DNA of 15,774 bases from JAXHUM01 sp034189325 (GCA_034189325.1 JAXHUM010000118.1:1-15774); one strand, 5' to 3'; counted from the stretch's first letter, positions 6,873 through 14,570 are shown. Numbers and translations: made by a program. Notes: generated by a model from the letters alone, not told the origin.

Positions 6873-7173
6873 TCTTAACCTCTTCTTTTGCCACCTGTGA
6901 AAAAAATATATTCATCATTTCCTGGGAACAATCAGATTGAGCCGGGTGGGGTTTGATCATGCCGGAGCGGGCATGTGGGCATCCACACTCGTAAAATAGA
7001 GCTCTGATACAGTTCCCTCCAAATTCCCATTTGCCCTTAAGAGAGCGGTCTTTACGGAGAAGATTCCAGCCTTTGACGAGGTCTTCTATAGCGTCAATGC
7101 TTTTGCCAAGGTATCTCTCACATAAGGCCAGCAAGTTTGAAGCGCAATTATTTGGTTCCGATTTTATATCCAT
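6859..7173 (-). CDS. 104-residue cysteine-containing protein of unknown function
   Basis: The protein has an N-terminal helical part (about 10-50) and a C-terminal cluster at Cys 55, 63, 65 and 82 (GNCIRALFYECGCPHAR, then QSDCSQEM) that could bind a metal or Fe-S cluster. It has no signal peptide or membrane segment. A GGAG ten bases before the ATG is the likely ribosome binding site. The gene overlaps the M24 peptidase start by 14 bases, so the two products are made together. It follows the exporter gene after 68 bases. No family is recognised. Confidence 0.7.
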   Translation of the reverse strand: MDIKSEPNNCASNLLALCERYLGKSIDAIEDLVKGWNLLRKDRSLKGKWEFGGNCIRALFYECGCPHARSGMIKPHPAQSDCSQEMMNIFFSQVAKEEVKNETT

Positions 7174-7241
7174 GACAACTAGACTCCGTCCAAACAGGCC
7201 AAGGCGTTTGTCCGCTGGTGCTACTCTTTTTGTTGCTTTCT

Positions 7242-9665
7242 CTAAAGTCTCTCAGTAGTCATATCAGAGGGAATAACCTTCTTTTGATACACCAAACTAA
7301 GCAGCGCAGGCACCAGGAAAAAATCGGCTGCCAGGGCAAAGATCACTGCGCAACCGGTTAGCAGGCCGAATCGTATGTTATTTGCCAGGTAAGAGGTCAT
7401 ATAGATAAAAAAACCGCCACAGAGTACCAGGCTGGTAATGACCAGGGCGCGGCCGGTTGAAAACAGGGTCTCTCGCACTGCCGCCTCAACATGGGATGTT
7501 TCCTCATAGGCTTCGCGAAAATGATGGAGAAAGTGGATCGTATCATCCACGACCAGCCCCAGAACAAGACTGCCCACAAGAATAGTGGACATGTCCAACG
7601 GAACATCAAAGATACCCATGATTCCGAAGATGCAGACAATCGGGGTCATGTTGGCGATCATGCTCATGAGCCCAATGCGTAGACGTCCGATCATCAACAC
7701 CATGAGGAGGGTAATAACCAGCAATGAAAACGAATAGCTCTTGACCATGCTGATGATGGTATTCTTGATGATATGGATAAAAAGGATCATATGGCCCGTG
7801 AGGGAGACTTTCTCGAAGGGAAATTTTCTGGCGAGATACGCCTTGATTTGATCCACATAATCTTTGTAGAGGATCGCGTCAGTGAAGGGGGCAAGAATGG
7901 AGAGCCGACCTGTCTGATAGCTGCTTTCGACAAGATCCTCCATATCATCACTGCCGCTGGATTCGAACAGAATGAGTTCCTGGGCTATCATTTTCCGTGT
8001 GCCTGGTACGATATAGGCTTCATCAGTGTCCTCATGGAGGGCGCGGTTGATCTCCTTGAGCACATCGGCCATGGACCAGGCCTTGCCCGCCTGGATACCG
8101 TTTACTTTGAAACCGGAAATAAATGATGCCGCCTCATCGAGCCGTTTCAGCAAATCCGGGTTGTGCAGTCCCTTTTCAGTGGTGGAATCGATCAATACTT
8201 CGAGCATGACCGTGCCGCCATTGACCCGGTCAAGAGTTTCCGAGGAAACCCGAATTGTGTTTTTCTCCGGAAACCATGTCAGGGCATTATGGGACATGCG
8301 AACGAAAAGGGCGCCACAGGCGGCGCTTAGGATGATTATCAACGAAATAGAGACCACGAGTAATGGGCGTCTCGTTGTTATCCCCGCAATAGCGTCAAAT
8401 AAGCGATCCGGAAAAGGGTATTTGTCTCTTGAGGCAGGTTTCATCTGCTTTACAGGAAATATCGCAATCAAGGCCGGTAAGAGAAAAACCGAATAAAAAA
8501 GGGCTAAAAGGACACCAATAGGCGCCACAATTCCCAGTTGGGCCACGGACCCCACATCGGCCCAGACAAAAGAGAACAAACCGCATGCCGTGGTCAGGCT
8601 GGTCATGAGGATCGGGAGCCCGACATGTCCGACGGTCTCAGTGATTGCCTGGTGTTTGTCATTCATCGCGCAATAAGACCTATAGAAAATGGTCAAAATA
8701 TGGACACTATCGCCGATGCCCACGACAATGAGGAACAAAGGCAGAATTTGTGTGGCCAAGGTAATCGGTATTCCAATCAATGCCATGATCCCAAAGGAGG
8801 CGATCACAGAGCAAAACACGACGATCATAGGATAGATGACTCCTGAAATCCTGCGAAAAAGGAGAAGGAGGAAAAGGACGATCATGATCAAAGACAAAGG
8901 GATCATCCTGCCCAGATCTTTTTCAATAGATTCCTGGAATTCGGCCACAAAGGCCGGGGTCCCGGCATAATAAAATTCGATTCCCCGACCTTCATACTTT
9001 TTCATTGTTTCCCGAATAGCATTATGGATCTCGACATTTTCTTCATTGCTCAGATAGACATGCCTGGTATTGGTTTGTCGGGGGGTATCCTCATCAAAAC
9101 CCTCCAACGCTTCATCTTCCGATACCTCCTTGACCGCCTCCGCCTTAATGAGAATGGTGAAAATGGTCCTGTCGGCCGACACAAGCAGATTTTCGTAAAG
9201 CGGGTAATGATCAATAAGATTCAATATCCGATTCATCTCCATGTCGGATTCGGGAGGTCTTTCCATCAGGTCTTCCACAATGAGTGTGTCGCCCTCAGCC
9301 CTGACAATGCGTCCATTAACCAGGCTTGTGATATCGTCGAGATAGGGTGTTGAAGCTTCGAGGTCCTTGTGGATCTGATAGAGGGAGGCAAGGAATGTAG
9401 GGGTCAAACCGTCTTGGGGTTTCAATCCAATGATGAAGGTGTCATCCTGTCCGAATTCGTCCCGGAACTTATTGTAGGTGATCAACGTTGGGTCATCGTC
9501 ATGGAAAAAACTCTCATCACGTGTATCAATCTTGAGTTTCGGGATGTGACTGGCCAGGGCAAAGGTGACAAGAAGCAGGCAGGTAAGGACCCAATACTTG
9601 AACCGATAGATCATGGCGGTGAGAGCGGCGAAACAGAGTCCCAGCTTTTTATGAATATGTGTCAT
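7242..9665 (-). CDS. RND superfamily exporter (MMPL/patched-like)
   Basis: The 807-residue inner-membrane protein has the RND layout in two halves. TM1 (about 24-40) is followed by a large periplasmic loop (41-253) and TM2-6 (254-403). TM7 (434-455) is followed by a second loop (456-640) and TM8-12 (643-790). Acidic residues sit in TM4 (VVGIGDSVHIL, Asp319) and TM10 (LGLVVDDTIHFLHHF, Asp707 and Asp708), as expected for proton-driven transport. The length fits the shorter MMPL/HAE3-like group rather than AcrB (about 1,050). No membrane-fusion or outer-membrane partner is in the window, so the substrate (lipid, hopanoid or hydrophobic compound) is open. AAGGA seven bases before the ATG supports the start. 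It lies 28 bases after the 177-residue gene and is probably in its operon. Confidence 0.93.
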   Translation of the reverse strand: MTHIHKKLGLCFAALTAMIYRFKYWVLTCLLLVTFALASHIPKLKIDTRDESFFHDDDPTLITYNKFRDEFGQDDTFIIGLKPQDGLTPTFLASLYQIHKDLEASTPYLDDITSLVNGRIVRAEGDTLIVEDLMERPPESDMEMNRILNLIDHYPLYENLLVSADRTIFTILIKAEAVKEVSEDEALEGFDEDTPRQTNTRHVYLSNEENVEIHNAIRETMKKYEGRGIEFYYAGTPAFVAEFQESIEKDLGRMIPLSLIMIVLFLLLLFRRISGVIYPMIVVFCSVIASFGIMALIGIPITLATQILPLFLIVVGIGDSVHILTIFYRSYCAMNDKHQAITETVGHVGLPILMTSLTTACGLFSFVWADVGSVAQLGIVAPIGVLLALFYSVFLLPALIAIFPVKQMKPASRDKYPFPDRLFDAIAGITTRRPLLVVSISLIIILSAACGALFVRMSHNALTWFPEKNTIRVSSETLDRVNGGTVMLEVLIDSTTEKGLHNPDLLKRLDEAASFISGFKVNGIQAGKAWSMADVLKEINRALHEDTDEAYIVPGTRKMIAQELILFESSGSDDMEDLVESSYQTGRLSILAPFTDAILYKDYVDQIKAYLARKFPFEKVSLTGHMILFIHIIKNTIISMVKSYSFSLLVITLLMVLMIGRLRIGLMSMIANMTPIVCIFGIMGIFDVPLDMSTILVGSLVLGLVVDDTIHFLHHFREAYEETSHVEAAVRETLFSTGRALVITSLVLCGGFFIYMTSYLANNIRFGLLTGCAVIFALAADFFLVPALLSLVYQKKVIPSDMTTERL

Positions 9666-9693
9666 GTTTCATCCTTAGGTGCCCGCACTGTCT

Positions 9694-10227
9694 TTAAAGC
9701 CGCTTTTCCAGCAAAAATCTGAGTTCGGCAAAGAACCGGTCTCTTGTTTCCTGTAAGTGTAAAGCCTCTTTATAATCGACAGATATCTTGTCTTTTGTCA
9801 TGAGCCTTTCAGGCTCAACCTGTAATGCAAAAGAGTTTGGGCACCTTTCCCAGAACCATTGGGCGCTGCCGAACTGGATGTATTGCGGATCGAGCCATGG
9901 AATCTTTTTTAAATCCTCGAAAAACGCCATTCCACGCTCGCTGTTCTCAATACAAAAGGCGATGTAGGCTATCCTGTACTCGACACTCCTGATTTCGGCC
10001 GACAAAGGTAAAGGTTGTAGGTCGTGAGGGTCCTTCTGAGAGTTATGCAAAAAGTGCCCCCAGCAGCATTGGAGGGTAAAGCAGTAGGTGAGTTCGGCGA
10101 AATTTTCCACAATGTCGACAATAGGCTCGTCAATAGAGTCTCTATCGAGTTTGGTCAGTGACTCCTGCCTCTGCTTCTCGAAGCCGGGATATTCGACAAA
10201 GTTCTTTGGTTGTACGAAAGTCTCCAT
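9694..10227 (-). CDS. 177-residue conserved-looking protein, function unknown
   Basis: The product is soluble, with no signal peptide or membrane helix. Recognisable but unassigned stretches include DEPIVDIVENFAELTYCFTL, QCCWGHF, VEYRIAYIAFCIENS and FGSAQWFWERCPNSFALQVE. Aromatic residues, cysteines and acidic residues give it the look of a folded, conserved protein. The ribosome binding site is poor (GAGAGA four bases before ATG), and a stop lies directly before the ATG in the same frame. Coding-like short frames just upstream (10391-10142) raise the possibility that the true N terminus is longer and the frame is broken. It precedes the RND exporter by 28 bases. Confidence 0.75.
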   Translation of the reverse strand: METFVQPKNFVEYPGFEKQRQESLTKLDRDSIDEPIVDIVENFAELTYCFTLQCCWGHFLHNSQKDPHDLQPLPLSAEIRSVEYRIAYIAFCIENSERGMAFFEDLKKIPWLDPQYIQFGSAQWFWERCPNSFALQVEPERLMTKDKISVDYKEALHLQETRDRFFAELRFLLEKRL

Positions 10228-10391
10228 TTATTCTCTCAATAAGCTCGTCGCATTCGGAGAAGTCCTGGCGGAAGAACTTATAGAACCTCATCTCCCACGG
10301 CCGGACCTTTTTGGGGTCCCCTCAACTCAAATGGCGTCGGCCTATACCATCGGCATAGGCTCTGATTTTCCCGAACTTGTTTCGTGGTCAT
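10142..10391 (-). pseudogene. overlapping short coding-like frames, possibly a frameshifted small gene
   Basis: In the 250-base gap after the dehydrogenase gene, one frame from ATG at 10391 to TAA at 10278 encodes 37 residues, including CRWYRPTPFELRGPQ. A second frame, shifted by +1, continues with protein-like sequence (KKVRPWEMRFYKFFRQDFSE, then CDELIERI) and ends at 10142 inside the 177-residue gene. The frames meet at a CCCCAAAAAGG run at about 10302-10312, where removing one base would join them. No good ribosome binding site is seen for either frame, and the family is not recognised. Confidence 0.3.
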
Positions 10392-10454
10392 ATTTGAAGT
10401 ATCCATCCTCAGCTTTGTCGGGATTTCTGCATGAGTGTCATTCAAGATCAAGGT

Positions 10455-10474
10455 GCTGTCAAGAAGCTGTCAAG
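10455..10474. repeat. two 9-bp direct repeats
   Basis: GCTGTCAAG occurs at 10455-10463 and 10466-10474, one helical turn apart, directly after the dehydrogenase stop codon. On the minus strand each contains TTGACA, so this could be a pair of -35-like elements or a binding site for the downstream genes. No matching -10 is convincing. Confidence 0.25.
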
Positions 10475-10477
10475 GGT

Positions 10478-11341
10478 TCAGCTTCCAAAGATCTTGATGA
10501 TCGCGCAGGCATCTTCATCGGACAATCCCTGGTCTACGGCGGAGGCTATCAGGTTAACATTGGACAATGTGGTGGGAATAAAGGCATTCATCTGATAGGC
10601 CGCATCTGTGATGTGTTTGAGCAGTTCTCGCACCGTGCCTATGGATGCCTGGGGAGAGAAATCCTGTTCCATGATCTTTTGTGCCTTAATGGCAAACATA
10701 TCGTTTCTCAGAGGACCCCCGAGAATGAGCTGGAAGAATGTCTCTGCATTGAGTCCCGATTTTTCCGCAAAATGAGCGCCCTCCACCAGCCCGGCAATGG
10801 AGGCGCACAGGACGATATTGACGGCCAGTTTCATGAGGCAGGCATTGGGTACGGCCCCGCACCTGACGACTTTATTTCCGACAGCTTCAAAGATCGACTC
10901 CAATTGGTCAAGGGCTCTGTCCGGGCCGCTCGCCATAATCAGTAACGAACCCTCTTCAGCCTGCACCTTTGTCCCGGAGACAGGGGCATCCACAAAAAGA
11001 ACTCCAGCCTTGTCAAGATAAGTAGCTATTTTTCTGGAGAAGTCGGGAGGGTTCGTGCCCATGTTGACCACGCATTTGCCTTTCAGTTCCTTTGCCTGGT
11101 TGTGGAGGACCGGCCCCAGGACCTCATCGATAGCACTCGGTCCGCTCAACATCATTATCACGGTATCGGCCCATCTGAAAAGGGCCTTCGGGGAATCGGC
11201 CTCCAGGGCCCCTGCTTCCAGGGCCGGGCCGGCCTTGTTGCTTGTGCGGTTATAAACCATTAATTCCAGACCGGCCCGGGCCATATTCATTGCCATAGGG
11301 AGGCCCATTGTCCCTATACCTATCAAACCGATGCGGTTCAT
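10478..11341 (-). CDS. beta-hydroxyacid dehydrogenase (3-hydroxyisobutyrate dehydrogenase family)
   Basis: The 287-residue protein is a full-length NAD(P)-dependent beta-hydroxyacid dehydrogenase. The dinucleotide-binding motif is GLIGIGTMGLPMAMNMARAG near the N terminus, and Asn31-Arg32 after beta-2 suggests preference for NADP. The substrate-binding signature is DAPVSGTKVQAEEGSL (118-133), and the catalytic lysine is Lys171 in CLMKLAVN with Asn175. It would interconvert a 3-hydroxy (or related) acid and its semialdehyde or keto form in the cytoplasm. GGAGG six bases before the ATG supports the start. It lies 35 bases after the second dehydratase subunit, so it is probably in that operon. 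The true substrate is unknown; glyoxylate/succinic-semialdehyde reductase-type members share these motifs. Confidence 0.92.
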   Translation of the reverse strand: MNRIGLIGIGTMGLPMAMNMARAGLELMVYNRTSNKAGPALEAGALEADSPKALFRWADTVIMMLSGPSAIDEVLGPVLHNQAKELKGKCVVNMGTNPPDFSRKIATYLDKAGVLFVDAPVSGTKVQAEEGSLLIMASGPDRALDQLESIFEAVGNKVVRCGAVPNACLMKLAVNIVLCASIAGLVEGAHFAEKSGLNAETFFQLILGGPLRNDMFAIKAQKIMEQDFSPQASIGTVRELLKHITDAAYQMNAFIPTTLSNVNLIASAVDQGLSDEDACAIIKIFGS

Positions 11342-11376
11342 CTTCTCCCTCCATGACTTCGCCTGTTCAAAGGGAC

Positions 11377-12576
11377 TCAGCTTAAGACCTCAAGAAAGGT
11401 GGTCACCTTGTGCATTGTCTGTTCAGGGGAATAGTTCCTTTCATCCGTCATGTCTCCTTCCAGATCAAGGAGGGGTATGCCTTTCTCCTTCAGGGCATCA
11501 CTGACAAGACTGAGGGAACCGTTCTCATGGATACAAGCCGGGGTTGAGAAATGGATCGCTCCATTCACCTCATAGTCCTCGGCCAATCCGACAATATCCC
11601 TGACTCTGTTTTCAGCCGTTCCCACGAGATAGTTCTGAAGCGCCTTTAATGCAAGGGCCTCAAAGGGATCGCCCTCGTCAAGCTCATCCCACCACACCCT
11701 GGCCGACTCCGCCATAACCACATTGGCATGGCTTTCTCTCAATGTTTTGAATATGTTGGTCGGTTGAACCGGTACCCAGGGAAACCAGAGGATCCTATAG
11801 GTTTCGGGATAAGTCTTTCCACCGGAGATCCGACCCTCCATCTCTCGGATGAGCATTTGATTGATCTCCTCTCGGATAGGAGAGCCCCAAAACAGGGAGC
11901 CGCTGATCCCCAGAGGGCCGGCCCTGGACCCGTCCCAGGGACAGGGCTTCTCCTTCATCAGGGCATTCACCTTTTGGTAAGACGACCTGGCCTTGTTAGA
12001 GTGTCGGATTATCTGTCTGAACTTGTCCAGATCCAGTGTCTCTCCTGTCAGGTTCTCCAGCCTCGCCGCAATTTCCCTCAACTGAGTGACAACATATCGT
12101 ATAGAGGAGGCGCTGATTTCGTTGGGAACATCAAGAAGGATGCTTTCCTTGCCGTGGGATCGTGCGATGATCTCATTGGTCTTTGCCTTTCCGTTGCAGT
12201 AGTAGCTGGAAGTGAGAAACAGATCACCTCTGGGGAGGATGCCTTCAATGTGTGCGCCTAATACGAGCCGATAAAAGGAACAGATGTCTCTTGAATACCC
12301 CTCCTTCTCCGCGCTCATCATGATAGATGATCCGTTCCCGCCGGAGGCAGTGGGGAGGGTATTGCAGGCGATCTCAAAATCAAAGGGAACCACGTCAAAG
12401 GCCCACAAAAGCTCCATGGGAAACGCATAGTAGGATACCCAGACCACCTTGGCCTCTTCATCGAATGCGCGTAAGAACGTAGATATCATTTCTTTGCTGA
12501 ACAGGTCGTAAGCGGAAGGTCTTCTGGCGATTTTGTTGTCTAGTAGCTTTAAAATATTTTCGAAATCCGCTTTCAT
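11377..12576 (-). CDS. 2-hydroxyacyl-CoA dehydratase D-component subunit (HgdB/BcrC-like family)
   Basis: The 399-residue product belongs to the 2-hydroxyacyl-CoA dehydratase/benzoyl-CoA reductase subunit family (PF06050). Three cysteines at the positions expected to hold the [4Fe-4S] cluster are Cys99 (RDICSFYRL), Cys127 (SYYCNGKAK) and Cys348 (STPACIHENGS). These enzymes use one activated electron, delivered by an ATP-driven activator, to make a ketyl radical on a CoA thioester. A second family member lies 40 bases upstream, giving the expected heterodimer. No activator ATPase is in the window. AAGGAGGTG before the ATG is a strong ribosome binding site. Whether the complex dehydrates a 2-hydroxyacyl-CoA, reduces an aromatic acyl-CoA or is a double-cubane-type reductase cannot be decided from sequence. 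Confidence 0.92.
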   Translation of the reverse strand: MKADFENILKLLDNKIARRPSAYDLFSKEMISTFLRAFDEEAKVVWVSYYAFPMELLWAFDVVPFDFEIACNTLPTASGGNGSSIMMSAEKEGYSRDICSFYRLVLGAHIEGILPRGDLFLTSSYYCNGKAKTNEIIARSHGKESILLDVPNEISASSIRYVVTQLREIAARLENLTGETLDLDKFRQIIRHSNKARSSYQKVNALMKEKPCPWDGSRAGPLGISGSLFWGSPIREEINQMLIREMEGRISGGKTYPETYRILWFPWVPVQPTNIFKTLRESHANVVMAESARVWWDELDEGDPFEALALKALQNYLVGTAENRVRDIVGLAEDYEVNGAIHFSTPACIHENGSLSLVSDALKEKGIPLLDLEGDMTDERNYSPEQTMHKVTTFLEVLS

Positions 12577-12616
12577 CTTGCCACCTCCTTGATGTTGAAA
12601 GATGCTCTAAAAAGAC

Positions 12617-13693
12617 TCAATCAGATTCTCTTATCATCTCCAAAAATGCCTCGACCCTCGTTTTCATCCGTGCCTCATCGGCCCACAGATAATCATTTTC
12701 GAGGGAGAGAAAGGGGAGGTCCCGGTTCTTTGCGAAATTCTCCAATACTGGGCTTTCAAGGAGGGCATAATCGCAAAACTTCACCCGGCTTTGAATCACG
12801 CCGTCGACTGTGTAGTCCCGGCTGAGTTGCCTCATCCGCTCGATCTTTTCATTCAAGCCGGGCATCCTGTTGCAAGGCGGTCTGAGCAAATATCTTCGAG
12901 CCAGGCTCGAAATAGGATCGGCTTCTGTTTCAACAGGGTCGGTGTAATGTCTCAGGCCGAGGCAGGTATCAAAGGCTACCACCTCAGCGCCGGCGGATTC
13001 TATTATTCTGAAAAGATTCGGCTTATCCAGGACATTCCCGGTGACGAGAATCCGTACAGGCCTAGGCCTAGGATTCGTCGATAGCGCATTTGATGGTCGC
13101 CCACCCATTTCTTGTATGATTCGGGCGGTCTCCTCTTTTGGACGGGTGGTCTCCTCTAGACATAGGTCGAGGAGTTCGCTCCCCCTGTAAGGTGGTTCCT
13201 CCTGCTTTTGCCTCTCAAAAAGGTCCATTAACCTCCCCCTTCTATCGTTCAGAAGAGAGACAGCGCCTTTAAGTCCTTGGCTTGATATCTCTTTCCCTGT
13301 AAATCGCTCCAGTTCCCTCTTCAAGTGCTCCAGCTGCTCTCTAAAATAGTGTAGGCCCTTTTCATCGCGGTGTTTCGGTATTTCCAGCATGTGCATGAAA
13401 GGGCTCCCAACATAATGGTTCCACAGATCATGGAGGCGGCGCATCCCGTCACATGAATTGGTGAATATGATCCCTGCCAGGTCTTCGGTTTCTCTATTGA
13501 GTCCCGCCTCCAGAATATGTTTCACATAAGGGCACACATTCGAAAAAAGATACGAATCAGCCTCTTTCACGTTTTCCATCTGTCCCTCGAGACGAACCGG
13601 CTCCATTCCTGCCGCCATGATCAGCTCTTCCGGAACATAGTCGCAGATCCAGCCGATTTTTTCCCCCTGTGAACCGTCGTTGTTTGAGGCCAT
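12617..13693 (-). CDS. 2-hydroxyacyl-CoA dehydratase family, second subunit
   Basis: The 358-residue product starts with the family hallmark IGWICDYVPEELIMAAGMEP. Likely cluster ligands are Cys54 (NVCPYVKH), Cys81 (NSCDGMRRLHD) and Cys307 (VKFCDYALLE). The C-terminal half has the usual repeat of the fold, with VRILVTGNVLD at about 213. Its size is close to the smaller subunits (HgdB/BcrC type, about 375-380). With the 399-residue protein downstream it should form the dehydratase heterodimer. AAGGAGG five bases before the ATG supports the start. It is the first gene of a three-gene operon ending with the dehydrogenase. A 12-bp palindrome lies 35 bases upstream. Confidence 0.9.
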   Translation of the reverse strand: MASNNDGSQGEKIGWICDYVPEELIMAAGMEPVRLEGQMENVKEADSYLFSNVCPYVKHILEAGLNRETEDLAGIIFTNSCDGMRRLHDLWNHYVGSPFMHMLEIPKHRDEKGLHYFREQLEHLKRELERFTGKEISSQGLKGAVSLLNDRRGRLMDLFERQKQEEPPYRGSELLDLCLEETTRPKEETARIIQEMGGRPSNALSTNPRPRPVRILVTGNVLDKPNLFRIIESAGAEVVAFDTCLGLRHYTDPVETEADPISSLARRYLLRPPCNRMPGLNEKIERMRQLSRDYTVDGVIQSRVKFCDYALLESPVLENFAKNRDLPFLSLENDYLWADEARMKTRVEAFLEMIRESD

Positions 13694-13727
13694 CCTTTCC
13701 TCCTTTCCAGGTTGTGAAAACAGTGTG

Positions 13728-13739
13728 GATCTTAAGATC
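13728..13739. promoter_or_regulatory. 12-bp palindrome upstream of the dehydratase operon
   Basis: GATCTTAAGATC is a perfect palindrome 35 bases before the first dehydratase start codon. Its position suits an operator. The 218-base leader (13694-13911) also has GC-rich palindromes at 13843-13850 and 13854-13861. No convincing -35/-10 pair was found. Confidence 0.3.
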
Positions 13740-13911
13740 TTCAGATGATTGGTTTCAGGTTAAGATAGACAATATTCCAAACTACAGTGACCGATCTGTA
13801 TATTTGGCCTGAAAGACACAGGTCTCCGCAAACAATGGGGGAGGGCGCCCTATGCGGCCGCGGGCACTGACTCTCCTGCCTGAGCGAGGTTCTGAGGATT
13901 CGGAATGTCGA

Positions 13912-14505
13912 TCAAGTTGTGCACCCTTCAATGACCGCCTTCAAGGCCCCTATCGTTTTTAAGATCGCCTCCTTGTCCTTGGAGGCCTTACTGATGAGAA
14001 TACCTCCTTCAATACCGCTCATAATTAACGCGCTCAACCCATCATAGTCGGTATCTTTCTTGAGCTGTCCCCTCTCCGTTGCCTCCTGAAAGAGCCCCAG
14101 GAGGACCTTTTGCCATGTAACGAAGAAATTGTGGGCCGCGAGCGCCAGTTTCCTATGCGTGTCGCCCAGTTCCAGGGCGAAATTCCCAAACAGTCACCCT
14201 CCCTTGCATCCCCGTTGAATAATATAACTCCCCATGCCGTCCATCATGGCATAGATTTTAGACAATGGATCGGTCTGTCGGGACGTAATCCTCTCGATAT
14301 AGGGCCATTCTCTTTTGTAGGCGCTTTCAAGGACCTCGCAGGCCAGCTCCTCTTTGCTTGCAAAATGGAAATAGAGGTTCCCTCTCTTAACTCCTGATTC
14401 TTTACAGATATGATCTATAGTTGTGTCCCGATATCCCTGGTACTTGAAGAGGTGACAGGCCGCAGCGATAATCCTGTTTTTTGTTGAATCTCCTTTGTGT
14501 CCCAT
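13912..14505 (-). CDS. TetR family regulator, probable selenoprotein (in-frame TGA at codon 104)
   Basis: From the ATG at 14505 the N-terminal 103 residues are a typical TetR regulator, with the helix-turn-helix at about 8-55 (TTIDHICKESGVKRGNLYFH). The frame then meets TGA (14196-14194) in the context CKGG-TGA-LFGNFALELGD, where the family has Cys (GGCLFGN-type motif). After the TGA the same frame runs 93 more codons with convincing TetR C-terminal sequence (ALAAHNFFVTWQKVL, LSALIMSGIEGGILISKA) to TGA at 13914-13912. Total length is 197, normal for the family. A SECIS-like hairpin follows the TGA. GGAG six bases before the ATG fixes the start; an upstream ATG at 14598 would overlap the sigma gene and the operator. 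From memory, this position matches the redox-sensing Cys106 of E. coli NemR. A plain Cys-to-stop mutation is the main alternative. Confidence 0.75.
14162..14196 (-). promoter_or_regulatory. TGA codon with candidate bacterial SECIS hairpin
   Basis: In mRNA sense, UGA (14196-14194) is followed by 13 bases, then the perfect six-pair stem UCGCCC/GGGCGA (14180-14175 with 14167-14162) closing a seven-base loop UGGAACU. The loop begins 19 bases after the UGA and has G as its second base. These values fit published bacterial SECIS rules as I remember them (loop 16-37 bases after UGA, small loop, G among its first two bases). GUUU after the UGA can also pair with AAAC beyond the stem. The hairpin lies in coding sequence, as it must in bacteria. 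Confidence 0.55.
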
Positions 14506-14522
14506 GTGGCGCTCCAAAATAA

Positions 14523-14570
14523 ATTGACTAGTCAGTCTATTTTGATATGCGACCATGGAAGATAAGTCAA
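14523..14570 (-). promoter_or_regulatory. promoter and TetR-type operator for the TetR gene
   Basis: On the minus strand TTGACT (14570-14565) and TATCAA (14547-14542) are 17 bases apart. Immediately downstream, where transcription should begin, lies ATTGACT-AGTC-AGTCTAT (14523-14540, plus-strand reading), a 7-4-7 inverted repeat with one mismatch. Its centre TGACTAGTCA is perfectly palindromic. A repressor bound here would block its own promoter, the usual TetR arrangement. The -35 box overlaps the stop codon of the sigma gene. Confidence 0.55.

Noticed and set aside
10088..10945. 285-codon plus-strand open frame
   Set aside because: It lies antisense to the 177-residue gene and the beta-hydroxyacid dehydrogenase, whose motifs are clear. 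Its composition is not convincing and no domain is seen.
13843..13861. GC-rich palindromes GGGCGCCC and GCGGCCGC as a terminator after the TetR gene
   Set aside because: They are two short self-complementary sites without a single long stem or a following T-run.
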